Shown piece after piece: positions 21,418 to 30,051 of a stretch of DNA of 64,000 bases (position 1 is the first letter of the stretch; every line of letters starts with the position of its first letter). The DNA lies in contig NZ_JAGGMR010000001.1 in the NCBI RefSeq assembly GCF_017875645.1, positions 4,588,001 to 4,652,000 of the forward strand. The letters are read 5' to 3'. This stretch comes from Nocardia goodfellowii (GTDB lineage: Bacteria; Actinomycetota; Actinomycetes; Mycobacteriales; Mycobacteriaceae). The translations under genes were made by a program, and so were the position numbers. The notes under the pieces are model-generated. The model did not search any database. It worked only from the letters and a program-made list of their open reading frames with translations, and was not told where the DNA came from.

Positions 21418-24315
21418 TCATACCCGGATCGCGTACACGCCGTGCCCGCCGTACACATAGGCCCTCTTGTCCGCGACCGCGACCGAACTGCTTGCTGCGG
21501 CGGGGTCGCGTTCCCATCGGGTTTCGTCCAGGGCGCTACCGTCCAGGGCCGCACCGATTTGGCATTCCCATCGGAGTGTGCCGGTGGCCGCGTCGAATGC
21601 GTGGACTTGGGATCTCCACACCGCGAATACGGTTCCGTCTGCGGCGAAAGGTGCCCCCAGGTGCCCTTTGCCACTGATTTTCGACCATCGCTTCCGGCCG
21701 GTTCTGCGGTCGAGGGATTCCAGCGCTGTGCTCGGAGCTCCGCCACCACCATAGTTTTCCGGCGCACCGCCCAAGACGATCGCATCCCCATCCGGGACGG
21801 CGTATTGCCCGCGGTCGGCACGGAATTCGCCGCGTTTGCCCAGAGTCCACAGTGGTACACCGGAGGCGAGATCGAAGGCCTGGATCTGCGGCTGCTGCAA
21901 TTTGGCAACCACCACGGTGTCAGCGGCGATGGATGGCCGCTCGAGGGGGTCGTAATCGCTCCGATCGCCCACGGTGGCCCGCCACCGTATGGCGCCACTG
22001 GCGGCGTCCAGGACGAAGAGCGAATCGCCTTGGACTGCTGCGATAGCACCGTTTCCGGCAGTGAAGTACATGGAGCCGGGGGTGCCACTGTCGGTCCGAG
22101 TCGTCCAGCGTGGGGTACCGCTCGCGGCGTCGAGCGCGACAACTTCGAAGCCGGGCCGCGGCCCCTCCGCATAGATATAGGGCGGGTCGTTTGTGGCGCA
22201 CAGGTTGTTGGTGCCCTTGGCGGCTCCGGTCGCCCATCGCCGCGCTCCAGTGGCCGCGTCGAATCCGATCAGTGCACTCTCGCCGTTGACGACCACGGTG
22301 CCATCCGCGAGGACAAGGACCTGTGACTGGCGCCCGGCGAGCTTGGTGCCGATGTCGACGCTCCATCGCACTGCGCCGGTTGCGGCGTCGAGCGCGTGCA
22401 GGCGGTTGTCCTGACCGCACAGGAAAACGCGTCCGTCGGCGACTATTGGCGGCGATCCGTCACTAGTTGTGTGGGGACGGATCTTGGATTGCCAAAGGAT
22501 CTGTCCAGGTAGGGGTTTGGCCTGGGTCTTCGGCGTTTCGTCTGCACCCGCCAGCAGTTTTACCGCGGCATACCCGCCGCCGACGAGTGCGCCGGTGCCG
22601 AGCAAGCCTCCGATCAGCCCTTTGGCGAGCACGGTTCTGCGTCCCAGCGAAGTGGGACCCGAACTCGGGTGGGGCGAGTTCGGTAGGACATCCGCGACCT
22701 CGGCGGGCGCTCGGAACGATGGGGCCAGTGCCTGTCCGTACATCGATGTGGCTTCGAGCTGCCGGAGTATCTGTTCGGGCGTAAGCCGAGCGTCAGGATG
22801 TCCCGCGAGGCAGCCGGTGGTGACGAAGCGGAGTCTGGTTTCGGGTATGCCGGTGAGATCCGGTTGCTGGGTAGTAATGCGGTGCAGGAGGGCAGCAGCG
22901 TTGGCGTCGCCGAATGGGGGACGCCCCGTCAGGGCGTAGGAAAGCACAGCGCCCGTGGCGAATACGTCGGAGGCCGGTCCGCCCGGTTCGCCGGTGAGTT
23001 GTTCCGGCGACGTGAACGCCGACGGCGCGGGGTGCGGCGTGGGAAGACTGAAATCGTTTACCCGAGGGCCGGTTTCGGCGATGGTCACCGACTCGGGGGT
23101 GATGGCGCCGTGCGTCAGACCCGCGCCATGGATGGCGATCAAGGCCTGCGCGATACCGATGGCAATGTTCTCGACGGCCGGTAGGGGCAGTGGCCCCTGT
23201 TCGGTCACCAGCTCGCGCAGCGACGGGCCGGTAATGTATTCGGTCGCTATCCACGGCCGCGGAGCCTCTGCGTCCGCGTCCAGGACTGTCGGCACGAAGT
23301 CGCTGTGCACCGTTCGTGCGGCCGCGAAAACACGGGCGAGCTCGGCGCGGTCGCTGATATCGCGGTCCGAGTGCACCGTCTGGACTACGACATTCCCTGT
23401 GCCAGTGGCATAACCCAGGTAGGTATCGCCACGTGCATCGGAACCGAGCCGGCCGATCAGCGTGTACGGCCCGATCGTTGACGGATCGGCAGCCCGCAAC
23501 GGCAGCGTGCGCGGGCCGGCCGGGGATGCGTCAACCGGGGAACCGGTTGGCAGCGAAATCGGTTGTGCCGGGGGTGTTTCCGTGCCCAGTGCCTTCGGTT
23601 GCTGCGCCGCCCGAGCGTGCTGCCAGCGTTGCACCTGGATGATCACTGCTCCGAGGCAGAATGCCGCGACCGCGAGCACACCTGCCCGGATGAATTCCAC
23701 TGCTATCAGCCCGAACCCGCCCACCGGCGCGAACCCGTATATGACGTAACCAGCGGTCGTTTCCGTCCGCGTCGCGGGGAGGCTCAACACCAACGCGACG
23801 AACCCGAGTGCCCATCCGATCAGCAAGAACAACCACCACGCGGTTACCCATCCGCCGGTACGACGGCCGCGCAGATCCAACGCGTCCGGCGCTGTACGCG
23901 GGTCACTCGCGCGCCACACATCGGACATGATCGTGTGCGGGAACCAGACATTGACCACCGGGCAGAACCAGCCGCCGATCACCCAGCCGACGGAACGCCG
24001 ATGGCGCGCGGCGCACATCGCCTCGGAATTGCGGCGCGCCCGCCACAACCACGTGATGACGGTGACTCCTGCGCCGAGTTGCATTATGGCCGAGGCGATT
24101 CCGGCCCAGGTGTAGGACTGCCACTCCGTGCGCGTCCCTCCCGGCTGCTTCCAGCTTTGCTCGAAATCCGCTAGCAGTACCCAGTCGACGATCGCGCTGA
24201 CGAACATCATGACCACAGCCCCCGCGACCAGAGTGATCGCCCATACCCCCAGCATCCCGAAGGGACGTATCTGCTTGCCGTCGCGCACGATTGCCTGGTT
24301 CCACCCCATCGACAT
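21418..24315 (-). CDS. DUF4328 membrane domain - pseudokinase - PQQ beta-propeller fusion
   Basis: A 965-residue protein with three parts. Residues 1-235: about five membrane helices with the DUF4328 hallmarks RRNSEAM and GWFCPVVNVWFPHTIMSDVW. Residues 281-525: a Ser/Thr kinase fold lacking catalytic residues. The glycine loop is GRLGSDARGDTYLG, the VAIK lysine is Gln (VVVQTVH, about 312), HRDLKPEN reads HGAITPESV (402-410) and DFG reads DFS (421-423), while SPEQ and DVFATGAVLSYALTG are kept. A second hydrophobic segment (565-585) leads to an extracellular PQQ-type propeller with repeats such as ALDAATGAVRWSVDIGTK and GFDAATGARRWATG. It resembles PknD-like receptor kinases but should not phosphorylate; a sensor or scaffold role is likely. 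Confidence 0.88.
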   Translation of the reverse strand: MSMGWNQAIVRDGKQIRPFGMLGVWAITLVAGAVVMMFVSAIVDWVLLADFEQSWKQPGGTRTEWQSYTWAGIASAIMQLGAGVTVITWLWRARRNSEAMCAARHRRSVGWVIGGWFCPVVNVWFPHTIMSDVWRASDPRTAPDALDLRGRRTGGWVTAWWLFLLIGWALGFVALVLSLPATRTETTAGYVIYGFAPVGGFGLIAVEFIRAGVLAVAAFCLGAVIIQVQRWQHARAAQQPKALGTETPPAQPISLPTGSPVDASPAGPRTLPLRAADPSTIGPYTLIGRLGSDARGDTYLGYATGTGNVVVQTVHSDRDISDRAELARVFAAARTVHSDFVPTVLDADAEAPRPWIATEYITGPSLRELVTEQGPLPLPAVENIAIGIAQALIAIHGAGLTHGAITPESVTIAETGPRVNDFSLPTPHPAPSAFTSPEQLTGEPGGPASDVFATGAVLSYALTGRPPFGDANAAALLHRITTQQPDLTGIPETRLRFVTTGCLAGHPDARLTPEQILRQLEATSMYGQALAPSFRAPAEVADVLPNSPHPSSGPTSLGRRTVLAKGLIGGLLGTGALVGGGYAAVKLLAGADETPKTQAKPLPGQILWQSKIRPHTTSDGSPPIVADGRVFLCGQDNRLHALDAATGAVRWSVDIGTKLAGRQSQVLVLADGTVVVNGESALIGFDAATGARRWATGAAKGTNNLCATNDPPYIYAEGPRPGFEVVALDAASGTPRWTTRTDSGTPGSMYFTAGNGAIAAVQGDSLFVLDAASGAIRWRATVGDRSDYDPLERPSIAADTVVVAKLQQPQIQAFDLASGVPLWTLGKRGEFRADRGQYAVPDGDAIVLGGAPENYGGGGAPSTALESLDRRTGRKRWSKISGKGHLGAPFAADGTVFAVWRSQVHAFDAATGTLRWECQIGAALDGSALDETRWERDPAAASSSVAVADKRAYVYGGHGVYAIRV

Positions 24316-24527
24316 ATTCCATTCCCTCCAAGTGCAGCGTGCCCCGACGAAGCCGGTGACTGTGTCGGATCACGTTGCCGCCGTACGGCATCGAGCCGAC
24401 CGCTCTCGACCATGCAACCAGATCGAGGCAAATGGGCAACGTCGCACCGCCGATTCCTTAGTGGCAATCGCGTCGTGGGTCCCACGGACGCCGGGTGTAG
24501 CCGGGGGCGCAATGCGCCGAGCAACGT

Positions 24528-25499
24528 TCAGCGCCCTGAATCGCCTTCGGTAGGCGGGGTGAGCGCGGGACCCGTCTCGCGGGTGCACCACCAGACAATC
24601 GCGGTGATGACGGTGACGCCGAGGCTCGGGATGAGCTGGGTGGCGGAGCCGGCTCCGGCGGAGCGGTCGGCGAGCTCCGCGCCGAAGTCGATGCGCATCA
24701 GCGGTGCACCGAGGAACGCGACCGTATTCAGGACGGCGTGCAGGACGACCGCGATCTCCAAGCCACCGGTCCGCCAGGTGATGATCGCCAGGCACGTCCA
24801 CAGCACGAAGTACCAGATATTGATGTAAGGGTCGGTGGACCCGTGCGCGGCGGTGAACAGTGCGCTCGAGACCAGAACTCCGGCGACCAGCCCGGCCCGG
24901 GAACTGCGCGTCCAGCTGCCGACGACCCGGAAGAGTAGTCCGCGAACGCCGTATTCCTCGCCCGTCGTCTGGAGGGGTGTGAGCAGGAGGGTGCCGACGA
25001 GAATGCCGATGAGGTCCATGCGAGACCAAGGCGCCTCGGTGCTCGGAGCGAAGAACCCGATCACATTGACCAGTACCCAGGCCGGGCCGAACACGATGAG
25101 CGCCTTGCCGAATAGATCGAACCGGAACCGGGAGGTCACCGAATGCAGTGAGGCGCCGGGGACACCGTAGAGCCAGCGTTGGATCAGCATGCTCCACGGG
25201 ATGAGCAGCGCGAGGGCGATCAGGGACCCGGCGTGGTAGAGGGGGGTGTAGTCCGTGCCGCCGAGGATGGGCGGCGTGTTTCCCATCTGCATGTCGATGA
25301 GTCCGAGCGCCCGGCCGATGACGGTGGGAAAAAGAATGAATCCGGCTGCCAGGAGCACGATCGCGAGAATGCCGCGACCGATGCGGCGCTTGGCCCCTGC
25401 GAGGACTCGGTGGTACTCCACCCCACCGGGAACGGATTCCGAGCGGCGCGGTTCGCCGGGACCGAGGAGCCACCCCGTGGTGGGCATCGTCGCTGTCAT
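24528..25499 (-). CDS. CPBP family intramembrane protease
   Basis: A 323-residue membrane protein of the CAAX protease / bacteriocin-processing (Abi, CPBP) family. The three motifs are present: TTGEEYGVRGLLFR (EExxxR), SALFTAAHG (FxxxH) and VLHAVLN (HxxxN), set in about eight membrane helices. Members are glutamate intramembrane proteases or, in some cases, immunity proteins for bacteriocins. Start 25499 is chosen for GGAGAAACC upstream; a start 26 codons earlier has no such site and would cover the promoter. Upstream lie two palindromic operators and a truncated TetR gene, its probable former repressor. Confidence 0.9.
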   Translation of the reverse strand: MTATMPTTGWLLGPGEPRRSESVPGGVEYHRVLAGAKRRIGRGILAIVLLAAGFILFPTVIGRALGLIDMQMGNTPPILGGTDYTPLYHAGSLIALALLIPWSMLIQRWLYGVPGASLHSVTSRFRFDLFGKALIVFGPAWVLVNVIGFFAPSTEAPWSRMDLIGILVGTLLLTPLQTTGEEYGVRGLLFRVVGSWTRSSRAGLVAGVLVSSALFTAAHGSTDPYINIWYFVLWTCLAIITWRTGGLEIAVVLHAVLNTVAFLGAPLMRIDFGAELADRSAGAGSATQLIPSLGVTVITAIVWWCTRETGPALTPPTEGDSGR

Positions 25500-25569
25500 G
25501 GGTGGTTTCTCCTTGGTGATCGGTGTCGAGCGGCGGTGTGTGCCGCGAACGATGTGCGTGTGCCGACGC

Positions 25570-25612
25570 ACTAGCACACTGTGCTAGTCAGCACGCTAGC
25601 ACAGTGTGCTAG
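25570..25612. promoter_or_regulatory. Two tandem perfect palindromes (TetR-type operators)
   Basis: ACTAGCACACTGTGCTAGT (25570-25588) and CTAGCACAGTGTGCTAG (25596-25612) are both perfect palindromes sharing the core CTAGCACA-N-TGTGCTAG, centred 25 bases apart. They lie between the CPBP gene (minus) and the truncated TetR gene (plus). Core design and place fit a TetR dimer binding twice to repress both promoters. Confidence 0.8.
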
Positions 25613-25651
25613 TCGGCTGAGAAACGTGCACCGTAGCTATCCGGCGAAGGG

Positions 25652-25783
25652 ATGACAGTGGGATCGCGGGAGAAGAGCCTCCGCGCGGCGGCCGAGATGA
25701 TCGCCGGGGACATGACGGCGCACGCAGCTATCGATGGGCATCTCGCGGTTCTAAGCCACCGATTGCGAGTTAGCTTATGCTAA
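25652..25783 (+). pseudogene. Truncated TetR repressor remnant
   Basis: A 43-codon frame whose first 20 residues (MTVGSREKSLRAAAEMIAGD) match the first helix of TetR DNA-binding domains of the REKILRAAAEMI type. The helix-turn-helix itself and the ligand domain are missing; the rest of the frame (HAAIDGHLAVLSHRLRVS) is unrelated and ends in TAA within the iron box of the next operon. The gene was probably cut by a deletion that brought the siderophore operon next to it. If so, the CPBP gene at 24528 lost its local repressor. Confidence 0.6.
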
Positions 25784-25788
25784 CCTCA
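25770..25788. promoter_or_regulatory. Iron box (IdeR/DtxR-type)
   Basis: TTAGCTTATGCTAACCTCA matches the mycobacterial/corynebacterial iron box TTAGGTTAGGCTAACCTAA at 15 of 19 positions, including the complete right half GCTAACCT. It is 76 bases upstream of the siderophore-binding lipoprotein gene and inside a small AT-rich patch, so the operon should be repressed by the Fe(II)-loaded IdeR regulator. Confidence 0.8.
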
Positions 25789-25863
25789 CCTCCTGTCCGC
25801 CTGTTTTGCCTGTTCGGAACCGGTGCAGGGCAGTGGAATCGAACTGTGAGATAGGGATCGGCG

Positions 25864-26997
25864 TTGCACTCTTCACCCGCAAGACCACAAAAGCGTTCGA
25901 TATGGCGAATCGCCGCCGTAGGAATGGTGGCAACCGCGACGCTGTCCGGATGCTCGGATCGAGTCTCGGAGTCCGCGGATGCGACCACGGGTCGTGCCGG
26001 ATCCATCCAAGTGGTCGACCAGCGCGGCAAGCCGGTGACGATAGACGGTGCCGTAGACAAGATCGCGTTCGCGGTCATTCCGGCACCGTCGATCTTCGCG
26101 GCGGTCGATCGCAGCTACGACCGGATCGTCGGGATCAACCAGTCGACCCTGGTGGCGAACAAGGGCGGTATGTTCTCGACCATCTTCCCGGCCTCGGCGA
26201 ACTCGAAGGTCATCGCCGGATCGAACTTCGTCCCCAATATCGAGACCCTGCTCCAACTCGACCCGGATGTCGTTGTGCAGTGGGGTGATCGAGGTCCCGA
26301 CGTCATCGATCCGATCGAGAACGCCGGATACCCGGTGGTCGGTTTGAAGTACGGCACCCAGGAAGATCTGGAGAGCTGGATCACTCTCTTCGCCGATATC
26401 GCGGGCAAGCCCGAACGCGGCAAGGAGTTGGTCGGCTGGCATCACGCGGAAATCGCCGCGACGCGTGCCGATGTGGCCGCCGAAACGACACCGCGGCCCC
26501 GTGCCATGATCCTCTCGCGCACCGGCGAGGCCTATTCGACGACGAGCCCGAAGGGATACGACGGCTTCCAATTCGACTTGGTCGGAGCGGATCTCGTGAC
26601 CAAGGGGTTCGTCTCCGACGCCGCTCAGGTCACTCCCGAGCAGATCCTCACCTGGAACCCCGAGGTGATCATGCTCAGCGGATTCGACGAAAGCACGCCC
26701 GCCGAAATCTATGCCGATCCCCGGCTCGCGGGAGTCAGCGCCGTGCAGAACCGGCGGGTGTACAAGACGCCCCTCGGCGCGTACCGCTGGCAGGTGTCCA
26801 GCATCGAATCGCCGCTGATGTGGCAGTGGATGCAGGAGGTGCTCTACCCGAACACCGCGGGCACCGACATGCGCGCGAACATTCGGACAAGTTTCGACAA
26901 TCTGTTCGGTTACAAGATCTCCGAGCAGGAGATCGATCAGGTGCTGCGGCTCGATCTCAACGCGAATTCTGCGAACTATGACCATTTCCGCGGCTGA
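25864..26997 (+). CDS. Siderophore-type ABC transporter substrate-binding lipoprotein
   Basis: A 377-residue periplasmic-type binding protein of the FepB/FecB class (two lobes joined by a long helix). The N-terminus has a basic signal, a hydrophobic stretch and the lipobox ATLSGCSD (Cys about 30), so it is anchored outside the membrane. Typical stretches: VVDQRGKPVTIDGAVDKIAF, NIETLLQLDPDVVVQWGDRG and VTPEQILTWNPEVIMLSGF. It delivers a ferric siderophore, haem or a cobamide to the permease that follows. TTG 25864 is the only start giving a complete signal. Controlled by the iron box at 25770; its end overlaps the permease gene by 20 bases. Confidence 0.9.
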   Translation: MHSSPARPQKRSIWRIAAVGMVATATLSGCSDRVSESADATTGRAGSIQVVDQRGKPVTIDGAVDKIAFAVIPAPSIFAAVDRSYDRIVGINQSTLVANKGGMFSTIFPASANSKVIAGSNFVPNIETLLQLDPDVVVQWGDRGPDVIDPIENAGYPVVGLKYGTQEDLESWITLFADIAGKPERGKELVGWHHAEIAATRADVAAETTPRPRAMILSRTGEAYSTTSPKGYDGFQFDLVGADLVTKGFVSDAAQVTPEQILTWNPEVIMLSGFDESTPAEIYADPRLAGVSAVQNRRVYKTPLGAYRWQVSSIESPLMWQWMQEVLYPNTAGTDMRANIRTSFDNLFGYKISEQEIDQVLRLDLNANSANYDHFRG

Positions 26998-28060
26998 AAT
27001 CGATACTGCGACAGCGACTCCCGTCACAGCTGAGGTCGCGCGGCCGTCGAAGTGGCGGGCCGCCGCGGTGATGCTCGCGCTGGGTGTGATCCTCGTCGGC
27101 ATCGCGATCTTCGCCCTGGCGGTCGGCAGGTATTACGTTCCGCCCAACGAGGTCGCACGACTGCTATTGGGCCAGGTGTTCCCGATTCGGGAGACCTGGC
27201 TTCCCCAGGAACGCAGCGTGGTGCTCGACATCCGGCTACCGCGCGTGCTGCTTTCGATGATCCTCGGCGCCGGACTGGCCTTGACGGGTGCGGTCATGCA
27301 GGCGGTATTCCGGAACCCCTTGGCCAGCGCACAGATGCTCGGGGTGTCCTCCGGCGCCTCCTTCGGCGGAGTGCTGATGCTGATGGGCGGCATCGGCGGT
27401 GCCTACCTCGTCGGCGGTGCGTTCGCCGGTGGTGTGCTGGCCCTTGCTCTCGTGTTGCTGATATCCCGCGCCACCCCGGGATCCCCGCTGCTGATGATCA
27501 TTCTCGGCGGCACCGTCATCGGCGCGATGTTCCAGGCCATGGTGTCGTTCATTACCTACATCGCCGACCCGTACCGGGAACTCCCGGCGATCGTGTTCTG
27601 GCTCTTGGGTTCGCTGGCCACGGCCGGCTACGGCAAAGTGCTGCTGGCTCTGGTACCGATCGCGATCGGCGCCTCGGTGGTGATCGCACTGCGCTGGCGG
27701 TTGAACATCCTGGCGATGGGTGATGAGGACGCGCAGGCACTGGGGCTGCGGCCCGCGCGTATGCGGCTGCTGTTGCTCGCGTGCGTCGCGCTGATCACCG
27801 CGGGGTCGGTGGCGGTCGCCGGCGTGATCGGCTGGGTCGGGCTGATGGTGCCGCATCTGGTCCGGATGATGGTCGGCACCGATAACCGGATCGTGGTGCC
27901 GATGAGCGCACTGCTGGGCGCGTCCTATCTGACCTTGATCGACACGCTGTCGCGGACACTGAGCACCGCGGAGATCCCGATCGGGATTCTCACCGCGATG
28001 GTCGGTGCGCCGTTCTTCGTCCTGCTGTTGATTCGTAATCGACGACAGCTGTGGGGTTGA
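26978..28060 (+). CDS. FecCD-family ABC permease
   Basis: A 360-residue permease with about ten membrane helices of the BtuC/FecCD fold. Diagnostic stretches are DIRLPRVLLSMILGAGLALT, GAVMQAVFRNPLASAQMLGV and GWVGLMVPHLVRMMVGTDNR, plus the coupling loop GDEDAQALGLRPARMR. It forms a homodimer in the membrane with the ATPase encoded next. The ATG lies inside the end of the binding-protein gene, and its stop overlaps the ATPase start (ATGA at 28057-28060 region), so the three are coupled. Confidence 0.95.
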   Translation: MTISAAEIDTATATPVTAEVARPSKWRAAAVMLALGVILVGIAIFALAVGRYYVPPNEVARLLLGQVFPIRETWLPQERSVVLDIRLPRVLLSMILGAGLALTGAVMQAVFRNPLASAQMLGVSSGASFGGVLMLMGGIGGAYLVGGAFAGGVLALALVLLISRATPGSPLLMIILGGTVIGAMFQAMVSFITYIADPYRELPAIVFWLLGSLATAGYGKVLLALVPIAIGASVVIALRWRLNILAMGDEDAQALGLRPARMRLLLLACVALITAGSVAVAGVIGWVGLMVPHLVRMMVGTDNRIVVPMSALLGASYLTLIDTLSRTLSTAEIPIGILTAMVGAPFFVLLLIRNRRQLWG

Positions 28061-28818
28061 TGATGATCGAGGCTCGTTCTATCTCGTTCCGCTATTCGGG
28101 AAAGGGGCCGTGGATCTTTCGGGACGTCTCGGTGGATGCGCGGCCCGGGGAAGTGCTCGCGGTTCTCGGCCCGAACGCTCGGGGCAAGACCACCATGCTC
28201 AAATGCCTGTCCGGCCTGGTGCCACCTACGGAAGGTGCGGTCGACCTCACGGGACATGTCGGTTTCGTTCCCCAGAGCCATGCGGTTGTCTTCTCGTTCT
28301 CGGTGCTCGACACCGTGCTGATGGGCCGTGCTCACCGCATCAAGTTCTACGGTGCGCCGACCCGCGCCGATCGCGACGCCGCGGCGGCGGCACTGGCTCG
28401 CGTGGGGATCACACACCTTGCCGACCGCGACTACGCCCGCCTCAGCGGTGGCGAACGGCAAATGGTCCTCATCGCCCGGGCGCTCGTATCCGACTGCGAC
28501 ACAGTCGTTCTCGATGAACCGGTGTCGGCGCTGGATCTGCGCAATCAAGCTCGGGTACTGACATTGCTGCGAACGCTCGCCGACGAGGGCATGGCGGTGG
28601 TCATGACGACCCACCATCCCGACCACGCATTGCATATCGCCGAGCGGGTGGTGTTGCTGGTCGACGCCGACGACCAGCGCGTGGGCCCGACCCGAGAGCT
28701 GTTGACCGACAAGGTATTGAGCGAATTGTACGAACTCACCATCACAACCGCCGATGTTCAGACCCCGGGAGCGTTGCGCCGGTTGATCGTTCCCGACTTC
28801 GGCCCCGGTGTGTCGTGA
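28060..28818 (+). CDS. Siderophore-type ABC transporter ATPase
   Basis: A 252-residue ABC ATPase of the FecE/BtuD class. Walker A is VLGPNARGKTTMLKCL (GxxxxGKT kept, with the unusual NAR in place of NGA), signature LSGGERQ, Walker B TVVLDEPVSALD and the switch His in TTHHPDHA. It powers the FecCD permease. ATG 28060 overlaps the permease stop; an in-frame GTG at 28051 is an alternative. The last 4 bases overlap the start of the next gene (GTGA), so the uncharacterised genes downstream are part of the same operon. Confidence 0.93.
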   Translation: MMIEARSISFRYSGKGPWIFRDVSVDARPGEVLAVLGPNARGKTTMLKCLSGLVPPTEGAVDLTGHVGFVPQSHAVVFSFSVLDTVLMGRAHRIKFYGAPTRADRDAAAAALARVGITHLADRDYARLSGGERQMVLIARALVSDCDTVVLDEPVSALDLRNQARVLTLLRTLADEGMAVVMTTHHPDHALHIAERVVLLVDADDQRVGPTRELLTDKVLSELYELTITTADVQTPGALRRLIVPDFGPGVS

Positions 28819-29429
28819 CGGTGCTGCGTGCGGTCATGGAACCGGGCAGTTCCGAGGTGGCCGGCTGGCGGCAGCTGGACGTATATGATCTGCCCGACGC
28901 CGATCTCGCCACCGTCACCGGTATCTACCTCGCCGCGGACATCGATCAGGAATTCCTCGCGGAGCACCGAAAGTGGTTGGCGCGCTTCGTCGCCGATGGC
29001 GGCCGGGTGGTGGTCAACGGTCATGTGCAGCGAGTCTTCCTGGACGGCCTCACCCGATGGCGGAAACTCGACTTCCGCAAACCCGCGGATCTCGCGCTGA
29101 CGCGCGTGTCGGAGCATCCGGTGTGGGCGGGCTTCGATCCGCGGGTGTTTTTGTACAACACCGGCACGCCCGGACCGCTGCCGTTCGAGGAGCTCGAGCG
29201 GATCGGCGTCGCCGGATTCTACGGGCGCGGTTACTATCTCGACCTTCCGGACGAGGCGCGAGTCATTCACACCATCGGACCGACGGCTTGCCCGATCGAC
29301 TATGTCTACCCGCTCGCCGCGGGAGAGGTGCTGGTACACGGCGGAAATGATCTCCTGCAGTTCGCCGATGCCGATCGTGGCACCAGTGCCCTTGCCGGAC
29401 AGCTGCTGTCGTGGTTGGGGCAGCGATGA
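28815..29429 (+). CDS. Uncharacterised GATase1-like protein of the iron operon (1)
   Basis: A 204-residue soluble protein with no signal or membrane segment and no name I can give with certainty. Its layout resembles class I glutamine-amidotransferase-like / ThuA-like folds: YLAADIDQEFLAEHRKWLAR then FVADGGRVVVNGH, and near the end GEVLVHGGNDLLQFAD. No catalytic Cys or nucleophile elbow is visible, so it is probably not an amidotransferase. It shares design with the next gene product (SEHPVWAGFDPRVFLY here, EPEHPAWSHFDDRAVIW there), suggesting a diverged duplicate and a heterodimer. Coupled by GTGA to the ABC ATPase. Confidence 0.75.
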   Translation: MTVLRAVMEPGSSEVAGWRQLDVYDLPDADLATVTGIYLAADIDQEFLAEHRKWLARFVADGGRVVVNGHVQRVFLDGLTRWRKLDFRKPADLALTRVSEHPVWAGFDPRVFLYNTGTPGPLPFEELERIGVAGFYGRGYYLDLPDEARVIHTIGPTACPIDYVYPLAAGEVLVHGGNDLLQFADADRGTSALAGQLLSWLGQR

Positions 29430-30043
29430 GCGGCATCGTCTTCCTCCATGGCGGATCGCACGCGCAGTTGGCCACCCTGGCCGATCCGGCCTTGGCGCCG
29501 TACCGAATTCGGCCGGTGCATATTCGCCGACTGGACCCGGCCGCCGTGGCCGATGCCGATGTAGTGGTGGTCAGCGATCGACTTCGCCCGGACTTGCTGA
29601 TCCCTCGATCGCCGGTACTGCTGCAATGTCTGACACGCGGTGCGACCGTCGTGGTTTTCGGCGAGAACTCCGTGGGCGCATGGTTACCCGGCGTGGGGGA
29701 GGAGGCCCGGCCGACCGTCTTCTGGTGGTGGCGAACCGGCGAGGATTCCCGAATCCGGTTGCGTGAACCGGAGCACCCGGCCTGGTCGCACTTCGACGAC
29801 CGCGCGGTGATCTGGCACTACCACGGTGTGCTGGAGCCGCCACCGGGTGCGGTGAGCCTGGTGGATCTCGACACCGGCACCGGCGAGCGCGACGGATCGC
29901 TGCTCTATATCGACGAGCACAGCACGCCGGGTCGGCTGCTGGTCACCACGATGGACCCGGTTTATCACCATGGCTCCGGTTTCATGCCCGGCGCAACCCA
30001 ATTGCTGTACTCCGCGTTGCTGTGGGCGACGCGAAGCCGATAG
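29426..30043 (+). CDS. Uncharacterised GATase1-like protein of the iron operon (2)
   Basis: A 205-residue soluble protein paired with the preceding one. It begins MSGIVFLHGGSHAQLATL, has VVVVSDRLRPDLL and RGATVVVFGENSVGAWLPG (where its partner has DGGRVVVNGH), then EPEHPAWSHFDDRAVIW and closes with LLYSALLWATRSR. It lacks a recognisable catalytic triad. Starts at ATG 29426 overlapping the stop of the previous gene. The placing behind a complete siderophore-type ABC set suggests a role in handling the imported ligand or its regulation; this is inference. Confidence 0.75.
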   Translation: MSGIVFLHGGSHAQLATLADPALAPYRIRPVHIRRLDPAAVADADVVVVSDRLRPDLLIPRSPVLLQCLTRGATVVVFGENSVGAWLPGVGEEARPTVFWWWRTGEDSRIRLREPEHPAWSHFDDRAVIWHYHGVLEPPPGAVSLVDLDTGTGERDGSLLYIDEHSTPGRLLVTTMDPVYHHGSGFMPGATQLLYSALLWATRSR

Positions 30044-30051
30044 GAGATGAC

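Noticed and set aside
28060..28818. ABC ATPase with the unusual GPNARGKT considered inactive
   Set aside because: GxxxxGK(S/T) is still satisfied and all other motifs are intact, so it should bind ATP.
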